Shown in pieces: positions 25,926 through 34,000 of a stretch of 64,000 nt of DNA. The notes below the pieces were generated by a model. The model was not told where the DNA came from. It did no database searches and saw only the letters and a program-made list of their open reading frames with translations. The DNA is from Rhodopseudomonas_A palustris_F (GTDB taxonomy: Bacteria; Pseudomonadota; Alphaproteobacteria; Rhizobiales; Xanthobacteraceae), in assembly GCF_000013745.1 (NCBI RefSeq), contig NC_007925.1:992001-1056000 (forward strand). Direction: 5' to 3'. A program made the translations under genes and the position numbers. Every line of letters begins with the position of its first letter. Position 1 is the stretch's first letter.

Positions 25926-27179
25926 GTGAGTTCGGTGCGAAGGCTCGAGGATGCGCCGTGGAATTCCGGCGCCGCGGCGAGGGTGCTGGCGCTGCTCAAC
26001 GGCGATGGCGCCGAGGCGCGCGTGGTCGGCGGCGCGGTGCGCAACTTGCTGATCGGGCTGCCGACCGGGGATATCGACATCGCCACCACGGCGCTGCCCG
26101 ACGAGGTGATGCGCCGCGCGCAACAGGCCGGCATCAAGAGCGTGCCGACCGGCATCGAGCACGGCACGGTGACGCTGGTTGTCGACGGCGAGCCGTTCGA
26201 AATCACCACGCTGCGCGAGGACGTCGAGACTTTCGGCCGCAAGGCCAAGGTGGCGTTCGGCGAGGATTGGGCGGTCGACGCGCAGCGCCGCGATTTCACC
26301 ATGAATGCGCTGTCGGTGTCGCTCGACGGCACGCTGCACGATTACGTCGGCGGGCTCGACGACGTCGAGGCCCGGCGGGTGCGCTTCATCGGCGATCCCG
26401 ACCAGCGCATCGCCGAGGACTATCTGCGGATCCTGCGGTTCTTCCGGATTCACGCCGCCTATGGCGAGGGCGCGCCGGACCGCGACGGCTCTCTGGCCTG
26501 CATCCGCGGCCGCGACGGGCTGGCGAGCCTGTCCGCCGAACGGATGCGGATGGAGATGCTGAAGCTGATGGTGGCGCCCGGCGCCTGCGCCGCGGTGGCG
26601 GCGATGGGCGAGGGCGGGCTGCTGCTGCGGGTGTTCGGCGGCGTCGCGTTCCACGGTCCGTTCGCCGCGATGATCGCCGCGGAGCGCAGGCTCGATCTGG
26701 CGCCCGACGCGATCCGCCGGCTCGGCGCGCTGGGAGTCGCGGTGACCGAGGACGCCCGGCGGCTGACGCAGCGCCTGCGGCTGTCGAATGTGGAGTGCAA
26801 GCGGCTGGATTCGATGGGGCACCGCTGGTGGCGGCTGCGCGGCATGGACCAGGCCACCGCGAAGCGGCGGCTGTATCGGCTGGGCCAAGCGCGCTACCAC
26901 GATCGCATGATGTTGGCCTGGGCGCGGGCAGGGCAAGACGCCGATCCGACGCCGTGGCTCGATCTGGTGACCCTGCCGCAGCGCTGGCAGGCGCCGGCGT
27001 TTCCGTTGAAGGCCGCGGATTTCATCGCCCGCGGCGTCGCCCAAGGCCCGGCGCTCGGCCATATCATCGCGCTCGCCGAAGACGCCTGGCTGGCGTCCGA
27101 CTTCGCGCTCGACGAGGCGGCGCTGAACGGCATCGCCGACCAGACCGTGGCGCGGTTCGCCCGCGACCACCGGCTCTAG
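25926..27179 (+). CDS. CCA tRNA nucleotidyltransferase / poly(A) polymerase family protein
   Basis: 417-residue class II nucleotidyltransferase. The head domain has VVGGAVRNLLIGLPTGDIDIATTA with the catalytic Asp pair, then RRDFTMNALSVSLDGTLHDYVGG and FIGDPDQRIAEDYLRILRFFRI, all diagnostic of the CCA-adding/poly(A) polymerase family. In an alphaproteobacterium with a single copy the likely role is maintenance of the 3'-CCA of tRNAs; poly(A) polymerase activity cannot be excluded from sequence. It starts with GTG after AGGCGGGAC. Last gene of the DUF1285-NUDIX-DUF6111 operon. Confidence 0.9.
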   Translation: MSSVRRLEDAPWNSGAAARVLALLNGDGAEARVVGGAVRNLLIGLPTGDIDIATTALPDEVMRRAQQAGIKSVPTGIEHGTVTLVVDGEPFEITTLREDVETFGRKAKVAFGEDWAVDAQRRDFTMNALSVSLDGTLHDYVGGLDDVEARRVRFIGDPDQRIAEDYLRILRFFRIHAAYGEGAPDRDGSLACIRGRDGLASLSAERMRMEMLKLMVAPGACAAVAAMGEGGLLLRVFGGVAFHGPFAAMIAAERRLDLAPDAIRRLGALGVAVTEDARRLTQRLRLSNVECKRLDSMGHRWWRLRGMDQATAKRRLYRLGQARYHDRMMLAWARAGQDADPTPWLDLVTLPQRWQAPAFPLKAADFIARGVAQGPALGHIIALAEDAWLASDFALDEAALNGIADQTVARFARDHRL

Positions 27180-27235
27180 TCGCGTCGGCCGCGCTGCGCT
27201 GAACGCGACCGAGGCGCCGGCTCGGGCGCTTGCCT

Positions 27236-27295
27236 TGGTACGGTCGCGGTTCTGCGGAGCAGCGCTTTTGCGCTGCCCCGCCCGCAGGGCACGAG
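27236..27295. repeat. Partial family E repeat (copy 2)
   Basis: Holds only the CGGTTCTGCGGAGCAGCGC part and the terminal CCGCAGGGCACGAGG of the element seen complete at 16712, so a truncated copy. Confidence 0.6.
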
Positions 27296-27296
27296 G

Positions 27297-27560
27297 TTAC
27301 GCGACCTTGCTGCGCTCCAACTCGTCGTCCTCGTCGTCGGTCTCGTCATCGTTCTCGTCGGACGGCTCGTCGTCGCCGCCGTCGTCTTCGATCTCCAGCA
27401 TCTCGGCGCGTTCCAGCACCGCCAGTGGCAGCGTCTCGCGGAACAGATCGCCTTCTTCGCCCATCCACACGCACACCACCGCGCCGTCCTTGACCTCGGC
27501 CACGGTCAGCGGATGACCGCCCGACTTCAACATCACGACGTCGCCCGGGGCTAGTTCCAT
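27297..27560 (-). CDS. DUF2158 (YodC-like) small protein with acidic tail
   Basis: 87 residues. The first 50 residues match the DUF2158 SH3-like fold: MELAPGDVVMLKSGGHPLTVAEV...VVCVWM. The rest is a strongly acidic low-complexity tail (EDDGGDDEPSDENDDETD). The start at 27560 has GAGGAGAG upstream on the minus strand and matches the family N-terminus; a longer in-frame start at 27596 lacks this support. The function is unknown; the tail may interact with basic partners. It is convergent with the CCA gene. Confidence 0.82.
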   Translation of the reverse strand: MELAPGDVVMLKSGGHPLTVAEVKDGAVVCVWMGEEGDLFRETLPLAVLERAEMLEIEDDGGDDEPSDENDDETDDEDDELERSKVA

Positions 27561-27665
27561 GAGTCTCTCCTCGCGTTGGTTGTTAGGCAAGGTCAACCTA
27601 GCGATTCGTCATGACAGGCCGAACACGGCGGCGTCACGTCCTCCGATGTCGCCCTCAAAAAGATC

Positions 27666-27787
27666 GTCATTCCGGGGCGCGAGGCCGCAGGCCGAGCGAA
27701 CCCGGAATCTCGCAGCGGGTGGAAGCACGGGCCTGTTGCGAGATGCCGGGTTCGCGCAAGCTATCGCTCGCGCGCCCCGGAATGACG
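27666..27787. repeat. Palindromic intergenic repeat, family D (copy 2)
   Basis: Starts GTCATTCCGGGGCGCGAG and ends GCGCCCCGGAATGAC, more diverged in the centre than the other copies. It fills the gap between the DUF2158 gene and queE. Confidence 0.65.
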
Positions 27788-27810
27788 CTGCGATGTGGAG
27801 CAGGCCGCAG

Positions 27811-28443
27811 CTACCTGATGCCGAGCGTCTTGTGGGTCTGCAGGCTGAGCCGCCATTGCGGATGCGCCAGGCAATAGGCGATCGCGCTTGCGGTGTTGGC
27901 GGCCGCCTCGGCGCCATCCATCGGCTGCAACGAGAATCGTTCGAAGCCGAGATCGGCGAACAGTTCGGGTAAGGCGCCGCGCTGCGGATAGACCAGCTTC
28001 AGCTCATTGCCGCGCCGCAGCACCAGATCGGCGCCGGCCTTCGGACTGACGCAGAGCCAATCGATGCCGTCGGGCGGCGCCAGCGTGCCGTTGGTCTCGA
28101 CGCCGACGCCAAAGCCGCGGCCGTGCAGCGCGGCAATGAGTTTGGCATCGAGCTGCAGCAACGGCTCTCCGCCGGTTAATACCACGTAGCGGAATTTGTC
28201 GTCGCCGGTCCATTGCGAGGCGATGACGGCGGCAAGTTCCGCTGCCGAGGCGTAGCGGTCGCCGAGCGTGCCGTCGGTTCCAACGAAGTCGGTGTCGCAG
28301 AATTGGCACTTCGCGGTCTCGCGGTCAGAGTCCCGCCCGCTCCAAAGATTGCAGCCGGCAAAGCGGCAAAACACCGCGGCACGGCCGGCATGAGCGCCTT
28401 CGCCTTGCAGAGTCAGAAAGATTTCTTTGACGGCGTAGCTCAC
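27811..28443 (-). CDS. queE: 7-carboxy-7-deazaguanine synthase QueE
   Basis: Radical-SAM enzyme converting 6-carboxytetrahydropterin to 7-carboxy-7-deazaguanine in queuosine biosynthesis; 210 residues. The start YAVKEIFLTLQGEG is conserved. The cluster motif is GCNLWSGRDSDRETAKCQFC, i.e. Cys-X14-Cys-X2-Cys, the variant spacing known for some QueEs. VLTGGEPLLQLD and SPKAGADLVLRRGNELKLVYPQ are also family-specific. It starts with GTG at 28443, overlapping the trmL stop as GTGA, so both tRNA-modification genes are coupled. Confidence 0.93.
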   Translation of the reverse strand: MSYAVKEIFLTLQGEGAHAGRAAVFCRFAGCNLWSGRDSDRETAKCQFCDTDFVGTDGTLGDRYASAAELAAVIASQWTGDDKFRYVVLTGGEPLLQLDAKLIAALHGRGFGVGVETNGTLAPPDGIDWLCVSPKAGADLVLRRGNELKLVYPQRGALPELFADLGFERFSLQPMDGAEAAANTASAIAYCLAHPQWRLSLQTHKTLGIR

Positions 28444-28910
28444 GGTTGCGGTGCCTCGCTGTTCGATCCGGTCTGGCGCAGCGCTTCGCCCAGAACCATG
28501 GCCGCTGCCATCGCGACGTTGAGGGAACGCAGCCCGGGCTGCACCGGGATCACCAGCCGCGCATCCGCGACCGCGGCGACGTCGTCGGGGACCCCGGCGG
28601 ATTCCCGCCCGAGCAGCAGCACGTCGCGCGCAGAATAGCGGTAATCCAAATAGGGCGTTAGTCCTTTGGTCGTAAGCAACACCAGCCGGCATCCCGCCGC
28701 GGCGCGCCACTGCTCGAATTTCGACCAGCAATCATGCCTCATGATTGTCACCTGATCGAGATAGTCCATCCCGGCGCGACGAAAGTGGCGATCGGAAACC
28801 GGAAAGCCGGCAGGCTCGATAATATGGGCTTCGACGTTGAGGCAGGCACAAAGCCGAAGGATAGTTCCGGTGTTCTGCGGGATGTCGGGTTGGAAAAGTG
28901 CGATCCGCAT
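28440..28910 (-). CDS. trmL: tRNA (cytidine(34)-2'-O)-methyltransferase
   Basis: 156-residue SPOUT-fold methyltransferase acting on the wobble base ribose of tRNA-Leu. The family start MRIALFQPDIPQNTGTILRL fixes the ATG at 28910. The knot motifs VLLLGRESAGVPDDV and LVIPVQPGLRSLNVAMAAAMVLGEALRQ are intact. It is coupled to queE, and divergent from the bc1 genes. Confidence 0.93.
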   Translation of the reverse strand: MRIALFQPDIPQNTGTILRLCACLNVEAHIIEPAGFPVSDRHFRRAGMDYLDQVTIMRHDCWSKFEQWRAAAGCRLVLLTTKGLTPYLDYRYSARDVLLLGRESAGVPDDVAAVADARLVIPVQPGLRSLNVAMAAAMVLGEALRQTGSNSEAPQP

Positions 28911-29193
28911 TCCGCCCTGCGCCTTCATCGTCAGCCACGAAATCTGAGACCAATCATTGGGCTGCGTAGTTTTCGTGCAAGGTATTAGGACTAGGTCGAT
29001 AGCGGGCTTGCGCTCTCCGGGCAAGGGTGCCAATAGAACGATTCTGGACCGCCTGTGCCAAAGGCGCGCGCGGTTCAAGAGGTCGTTTTGCCGCTCCTTT
29101 GGGATGCGGATGTCCTGGCCGCCCCTGGTCGCACTGATCATGCTTGCCGCGGGGGCGGTTTGACCGGTTTGAGACGAGAAAGGGCTTTTTATC

Positions 29194-29721
29194 GTGACCA
29201 CAGAGGCTTCGTCGGACCCGACACGCCGTGATTTTCTTTACATCGCCACCGGCGCCGTTGCTGCGGTGGGTGCCGCGGCTGCAGTATGGCCGTTGGTCGC
29301 GCAGATGAACCCGGATGCCTCGACGATTGCCGCGGGCGCGCCGATCGAGGTCGATCTGGCACCGATCGCGGTCGGTCAGGACATCAAGGTGTTCTGGCGC
29401 GGCCAGCCGATCTACATCATGAACCGCACGCCGAAGCAGGTCGAAGAAGCGCGCGCGGTGCAGCTGTCCAGTCTGCCCGATCCGGCCTCCGATCAGGACC
29501 GCACCAAGGAAGGTCACGAGCAGTGGCTGATCGTGGTCGGCATCTGCACCCATCTCGGCTGCATTCCGATCGCGCACGAAGGCAAGTATGACGGCTTCTT
29601 CTGCCCGTGCCACGGTTCGCAATACGACTCCTCCGGTCGCATTCGCCAGGGGCCGGCGCCGGCCAATCTGCCCGTCCCGCCCTATCAGTTCGTCTCCGAC
29701 AGCAAAATCCAAATCGGCTGA
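29194..29721 (+). CDS. petA: Ubiquinol-cytochrome c reductase Rieske iron-sulfur subunit
   Basis: 175-residue Rieske protein of the cytochrome bc1 complex, which passes electrons from ubiquinol to cytochrome c1. A twin-arginine export/anchor segment (TRRDFLYIATGAVAAVGAAAAVWPLV) is followed by the soluble domain with both cluster-binding boxes, CTHLGC (about 117-122) and CPCHGS (about 139-144), and the final DSKIQIG. GTG start at 29194, since residues TTEASSDPTRRDF follow. Forms an operon with fbcH 47 bp downstream. Symbol fbcF is used for it in Bradyrhizobium. Confidence 0.95.
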   Translation: MTTEASSDPTRRDFLYIATGAVAAVGAAAAVWPLVAQMNPDASTIAAGAPIEVDLAPIAVGQDIKVFWRGQPIYIMNRTPKQVEEARAVQLSSLPDPASDQDRTKEGHEQWLIVVGICTHLGCIPIAHEGKYDGFFCPCHGSQYDSSGRIRQGPAPANLPVPPYQFVSDSKIQIG

Positions 29722-29768
29722 CGCTGCCCTCCCCCCAGCCTCGCTGCAATAATTCCAGGATCGCACCA

Positions 29769-31841
29769 ATGAGTGGACCTTCGACCTATCAGCCACGTCC
29801 CGGCGTCATGAAGTGGCTGGAAGACCGCCTGCCGATCGTGAGCTTCGTTCATTCTTCCTTCGTGTCGTGGCCGACGCCGCGCAACCTGAACTATTGGTGG
29901 ACGTTCGGCGCCATCCTGTCGATGATGCTGGTGGTTCAGATCGTCACCGGCATCGTGCTGGCGATGCATTACGTGCCGCACGCCGATATGGCCTTCGATT
30001 CCGTCGAGTCGATCGTCCGCGACGTCAATTACGGCTGGCTGTTGCGTAACGTTCACGCCGCCGGCGCCTCGATGTTCTTCATCGCGGTCTACGTCCACAT
30101 GTTCCGCGGCCTGTATTACGGGTCATACAAGGAGCCGCGCGAGGTGCTGTGGATCCTCGGCGTGATCATCTATTTGCTGATGATGGCCACCGGCTTCATG
30201 GGCTACGTGCTGCCCTGGGGGCAGATGAGCTTCTGGGGTGCCACCGTCATCACCAACCTGTTCTCGGCCATTCCGTTGGTCGGCGACAGCATCGTGACGT
30301 TGCTGTGGGGCGGCTATTCGGTCGGCAGTCCGACGCTGAACCGGTTCTTCTCGCTGCACTACCTGCTGCCTTTCGTGATCATCGGCGTGGTCGTGCTGCA
30401 CATCTGGGCGGTTCACGTCACCGGCCAGAACAACCCGACCGGCGTCGAACCGAAGACCGATAAGGACACCGTGCCGTTCACGCCCTATGCGACGATGAAG
30501 GACTTGTACGCCGCCTCGGTATTCCTGATCTTCTTCGCCTGGTTCATCTTCTACATGCCGAACTATCTCGGCGAGGCCGATAACTACATCCCGGCCAATC
30601 CCGGCGTGACCCCGCCGCACATCGTGCCGGAATGGTATTACCTGCCGTTCTACGCGATCCTGCGCTCGATCCCGAACAAGCTGTTGGGCGTCGTGGCGAT
30701 GTTCGGTGCGATCATCGTGCTGCTGTTCCTGCCCTGGCTGGACAGCATGAAGGTGCGGTCGTCGCGCTATCGTCCGCTCGCCAAGCGCTTCTTCTGGGCC
30801 TTCGTGGTGGTCTGCATCCTGCTCGGCTGGCTCGGCGGCCAGGCGGCGGAAGGCATCTACACCGTCATGGCCCGCATCCTGACCGCGGCCTACTTCGCCT
30901 ACTTCCTGGTGGTGTTGCCGATGCTGTCGCGCATGGAAAAGACCCTGCCGCTGCCGAACTCGATTTCGGAGGACGTGCTGGCGAAGTCCGACGGCGCCGG
31001 CAAGGCCGTGGCCTCGATCGCGATGGTGCTGGGTCTGGCGGGCGCGCTGGTGATGGGCGGTGCCCAAAGCGCCAAAGCGGCCGGCGGAGAAAATATCCCG
31101 GCGTCGCTGGAATGGTCGTTCGCGGGTCCGTTCGGCAAGTTCGACCGCGCCCAGCTGCAGCGCGGCTACCAGGTCTACAAGGAGGTCTGCGCGACCTGTC
31201 ACTCGATGAAGTACGTCCACTACCGCAACCTGGCGGAGCCGGGTGGACCGGGCTTCACCGTCGAGCAGGCCAAGGCGTTCGCCGCCGAAGCCACCATCAA
31301 GGACGGCCCGAACGATTCCGGCGAAATGTACGATCGCCCGCGCCGGCTCGCCGACCCGTTCCCGTCGCCCTATGCGAACGAGCAGGCCGCACGCTTTGCC
31401 AATGGCGGCGGCGTGCCACCGGACCTCTCCCTGGTCGCCAAGGCGCGGTCCTATGAGCGCGGCTTCCCGCAGTTCCTGTTCGATCTGTTCACCCAGTTCC
31501 AGGAGCAGGGCCCGAACTACGTGGCGGCGCTGCTGCGCGGCTACGAAGAGACTCCGCCCGAGGGCTTCACGCTTCCCGACGGCTCCTATTACAACAGGTA
31601 CTTCCCCGGCCACACGATCAAGATGCCGATGATGCTGATGGATGGCGTGGTCAGCTATCAAGATGACACGCCGCAGACGGCCGATCAGTACGCCAAGGAC
31701 GTCACTGCCTTCCTGATGTGGGCGGCGGAGCCGCACCTCGAGGCCCGCAAGCGAATGGGCTTGCAGGTGATGATCTTCCTGTTGATCCTGTCCGGCCTGT
31801 TGTACTTCACCAAACAGCGGATCTGGGCCGACGCGCACTAA
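29769..31841 (+). CDS. fbcH: Fused cytochrome b / cytochrome c1 precursor of the bc1 complex
   Basis: 690 residues encoding two subunits in one chain. Residues 1-410 are a full cytochrome b (GYVLPWGQMSFWGATVITNL, PEWYYLPFYAILRSIPNK, about eight or more helices with paired haem His). Residues about 415-436 form an internal signal sequence (ASIAMVLGLAGALVMGGAQSAKA). The remainder is cytochrome c1 with haem site CATCH (about 474) and a C-terminal anchor (LQVMIFLLILSGLLYF). In Bradyrhizobium japonicum FbcH is cleaved by signal peptidase into b and c1, and the same is expected here. The ATG at 29769 matches MSGPSTYQPRPGVMKWLEDR. Confidence 0.96.
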   Translation: MSGPSTYQPRPGVMKWLEDRLPIVSFVHSSFVSWPTPRNLNYWWTFGAILSMMLVVQIVTGIVLAMHYVPHADMAFDSVESIVRDVNYGWLLRNVHAAGASMFFIAVYVHMFRGLYYGSYKEPREVLWILGVIIYLLMMATGFMGYVLPWGQMSFWGATVITNLFSAIPLVGDSIVTLLWGGYSVGSPTLNRFFSLHYLLPFVIIGVVVLHIWAVHVTGQNNPTGVEPKTDKDTVPFTPYATMKDLYAASVFLIFFAWFIFYMPNYLGEADNYIPANPGVTPPHIVPEWYYLPFYAILRSIPNKLLGVVAMFGAIIVLLFLPWLDSMKVRSSRYRPLAKRFFWAFVVVCILLGWLGGQAAEGIYTVMARILTAAYFAYFLVVLPMLSRMEKTLPLPNSISEDVLAKSDGAGKAVASIAMVLGLAGALVMGGAQSAKAAGGENIPASLEWSFAGPFGKFDRAQLQRGYQVYKEVCATCHSMKYVHYRNLAEPGGPGFTVEQAKAFAAEATIKDGPNDSGEMYDRPRRLADPFPSPYANEQAARFANGGGVPPDLSLVAKARSYERGFPQFLFDLFTQFQEQGPNYVAALLRGYEETPPEGFTLPDGSYYNRYFPGHTIKMPMMLMDGVVSYQDDTPQTADQYAKDVTAFLMWAAEPHLEARKRMGLQVMIFLLILSGLLYFTKQRIWADAH

Positions 31842-31863
31842 GCGGCGGTCACTGCGATAACGG

Positions 31864-31887
31864 AAAAGCCCCTGCGGGGGCTTTTTT
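31864..31887 (+). terminator. Rho-independent terminator of petA-fbcH
   Basis: AAAAGCCCC-TGCG-GGGGCTTTT followed by further T residues, 22 bp after the fbcH stop. Strong stem and T-tract. Confidence 0.93.
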
Positions 31888-32002
31888 GTTGGCTGGAATT
31901 GGCCGCCCGGCCTGTCCTCGCGCAGACCCGCCACCCGGAAGGCACGCCTGAACTATCAGGCAGCTGCGCGAGCGGCGTCTCGGAAATCAAATACTCTCTC
32001 CA

Positions 32003-32090
32003 CGTCATGGCCGGGCTCGTCCCGGCCATCCACGGAAACATCGACCGCCTTGTCTGTGGGCGTGGATGGCCGCGACGAGCCCGGCCATGA
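32003..32090. repeat. Palindromic intergenic repeat, family A (copy 2)
   Basis: CGTCATGGCCGGGCTCGTCC at the left and GCGACGAGCCCGGCCATGA at the right; highly similar to 2435-2524. It lies in the 354-bp gap between fbcH and the hydrolase gene, together with the terminator. Confidence 0.75.
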
Positions 32091-32195
32091 GGGGTTGGGC
32101 GCTGTGCCGCCCTCGCGGCTCGGTGGCGATTGCATCCGGCGCCCGCAGCGGTCAAAATCGGCGGCAATCAACGCAGCGACGATCCGGAGGACACC

Positions 32196-32870
32196 ATGGG
32201 CACCAGCGTCACTTTCAAGCGTCCCGACGGCAAGGAAGCGCACGGCTATCTGGCCAACGCCGCGCAGGGCAATGCCCCCGGCGTGGTGGTGATCCAGGAA
32301 TGGTGGGGGTTGTCGGAGCAGATCAAGGGCCTGACCGATCGCTTCGCGCTGGCCGGCTTCGATGCGTTGGCGCCCGACCTCTATAACGGCGTGGTGGTGC
32401 CGTATCACGACACCGAGGCCGCCAACAAAGAGATGAGCTCGCTGGATTTCATCGACGCCACCACGCAGACGGTGCGCGGCGCCGCACTTTATCTCGGCCG
32501 CAACGGCGCCAAGGTCGGTCTCACCGGTTTCTGCATGGGCGGGGCGGTGACGATCATCGGCGCCTGCAAGATCCCCGAACTCGGCGCCGCGGTGGCGTTC
32601 TACGGCATTCCGCCGGACGAGGCCGCGCGGCCCGGCGAGGTGAAGATTCCGCTGCAGGGCCACTTCGCCAGCCGCGACGACTGGTGCACGCCGGCGCTGG
32701 TCGATGGCTTCGAGAGCGGGTTGAAGGCGGCGGGAAAGCCCGCGGAATTCTATCGCTACGAGGCCGACCACGCCTTCGTCAACGAACAGCGCGCCGCGGT
32801 GCACGATCGCGAAGCCGCCGAACTGGCGTGGGGCCGCGCCGCGGATTTCTTCCACAAACACCTCGGATAG
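32196..32870 (+). CDS. Dienelactone hydrolase family protein
   Basis: 224-residue alpha/beta hydrolase of the dienelactone hydrolase (carboxymethylenebutenolidase) type. The catalytic Cys nucleophile is in GFCMGG (about residue 112), the Asp in HFASRDDWCTP and the His in YEADHAFVN. VVVIQEWWGLSEQIKGLTDRFA at the N-terminus is diagnostic. It could hydrolyse dienelactone in chlorocatechol or hydroxyquinol pathways, but many family members have unknown substrates and no ring-cleavage gene is adjacent. CCGGAGGACACC precedes the ATG. Confidence 0.9.
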   Translation: MGTSVTFKRPDGKEAHGYLANAAQGNAPGVVVIQEWWGLSEQIKGLTDRFALAGFDALAPDLYNGVVVPYHDTEAANKEMSSLDFIDATTQTVRGAALYLGRNGAKVGLTGFCMGGAVTIIGACKIPELGAAVAFYGIPPDEAARPGEVKIPLQGHFASRDDWCTPALVDGFESGLKAAGKPAEFYRYEADHAFVNEQRAAVHDREAAELAWGRAADFFHKHLG

Positions 32871-33003
32871 TTGCAGCGCACGCGCTTAGCACCCGCGTCG
32901 CGTGCGCCAGAACCGTTGTCATCACCGGTAAAATTTGAGCGTTCGACTGAACAATTGACAGAACTGTTGCTGCGATAAAGCTGCCTCAAGAGCGAGGACA
33001 GCC

Positions 33004-33204
33004 ATGGTTGAGAAACTAACAACGCCCGCGCAGAATGTCGTCGACTTCGTCGGCTACCAGCTGCGCCGATCCGGGGCGGCGACCAGAATCCGCGCCTGCC
33101 GCCATTGCGGTGCCGCGCTCGGCGACGGCGAATCCGACGACGACTGTTCGACCTTGATGTTGTGCGAGCAGCCGACCCGGATCCGCCGGCCGCAGAAGTT
33201 CTGA
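33004..33204 (+). CDS. Small hypothetical protein with CXXC motif
   Basis: 66 residues: MVEKLTTPAQNVVDFVGYQL, then CRHCGAALGDGE with a further Cys pair later (DDDCS, MLCEQ). It may bind a metal. GCGAGGAC lies just before the ATG and third codon positions are strongly GC-biased, like the neighbours. I do not recognise the family, and no neighbour suggests a role. Confidence 0.55.
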   Translation: MVEKLTTPAQNVVDFVGYQLRRSGAATRIRACRHCGAALGDGESDDDCSTLMLCEQPTRIRRPQKF

Positions 33205-34000
33205 GCGCATGACCCGACAACCGGCTCCGGTGTTTCGGACAGAACACGAGCCCATGATCATTGGCGGCGCGATGAGGTTTCGAAGAAGCGTTATCCGGCC
33301 GCAATGCGTGGCGCCGCGCCATCCGACGTCGATGGCGCGGCGCTACACCGACACCGCGTAGAGTTCTATTCGGCGTGCCCCAGTTCGATATGGGCGCGCA
33401 TCGCCGCCGCCGGCGGCATCCGCTCCGCCGCGTTCGGGGATCGGCATCGGCTGCAGTCAATCTCCCGGCTGGACCTGGATCTCGGCGTGTCGCAACAGGT
33501 CGAGGTCCGGCTTGTCGATCAACGCTCGTCTGTATCGAAATGAAGTGGCAGCGGCGGCTGCGGCGATCGCGAATGGTTCGCAAACATCGTGCCGCGACCT
33601 GACGACCCCGACGACCGCGTCAGCGGTTGAGGGCGGGCGCTTATCGATCGGCGACGGGGTGATGAAAAACCGCCTGCGTCGGATTGCATGCGAGACGGGT
33701 CACGCGCCTAAGTAGCGCATTGGGTCGGGCGGCCCGATCCTTAGGCGGTTTTCAACCGGCCGGTTCCGCGGAGTTGCGCCAACGCAAGAAAGCCGGGCTA
33801 GAAGATGGCATGGTACGAAAGTTGGATTCGCCTCAAGGCGCCGAAGATGTTTAATAGATCAGATATCATGTTAAATGCATCATGAGTCGCGACCAAAAGA
33901 CGGCATCTGACGCGCGTGCGCCGTTGCGGGCGGACGTCGGCGGCGGTGCGTCGTGTTGCCGGTCCAGCGATCGCAGGTGCCGCGGCGCGAGGATGCGCCG
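33205..34000. other. Long gene-poor region upstream of the hyf-like operon
   Basis: About 800 bp without a convincing gene. A minus-strand frame between about 33720 and 33450 ends with a protein-like sequence (SFRYRRALIDKPDLDLLRHA) but has no start codon. A plus-strand frame at 33512-33715 has only a TTG start and weak composition. The last 60 bp before 33890 are AT-rich (TTTAATAGATCAGATATCATG), a plausible promoter for the operon. A degraded small gene may lie here. Confidence 0.4.
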
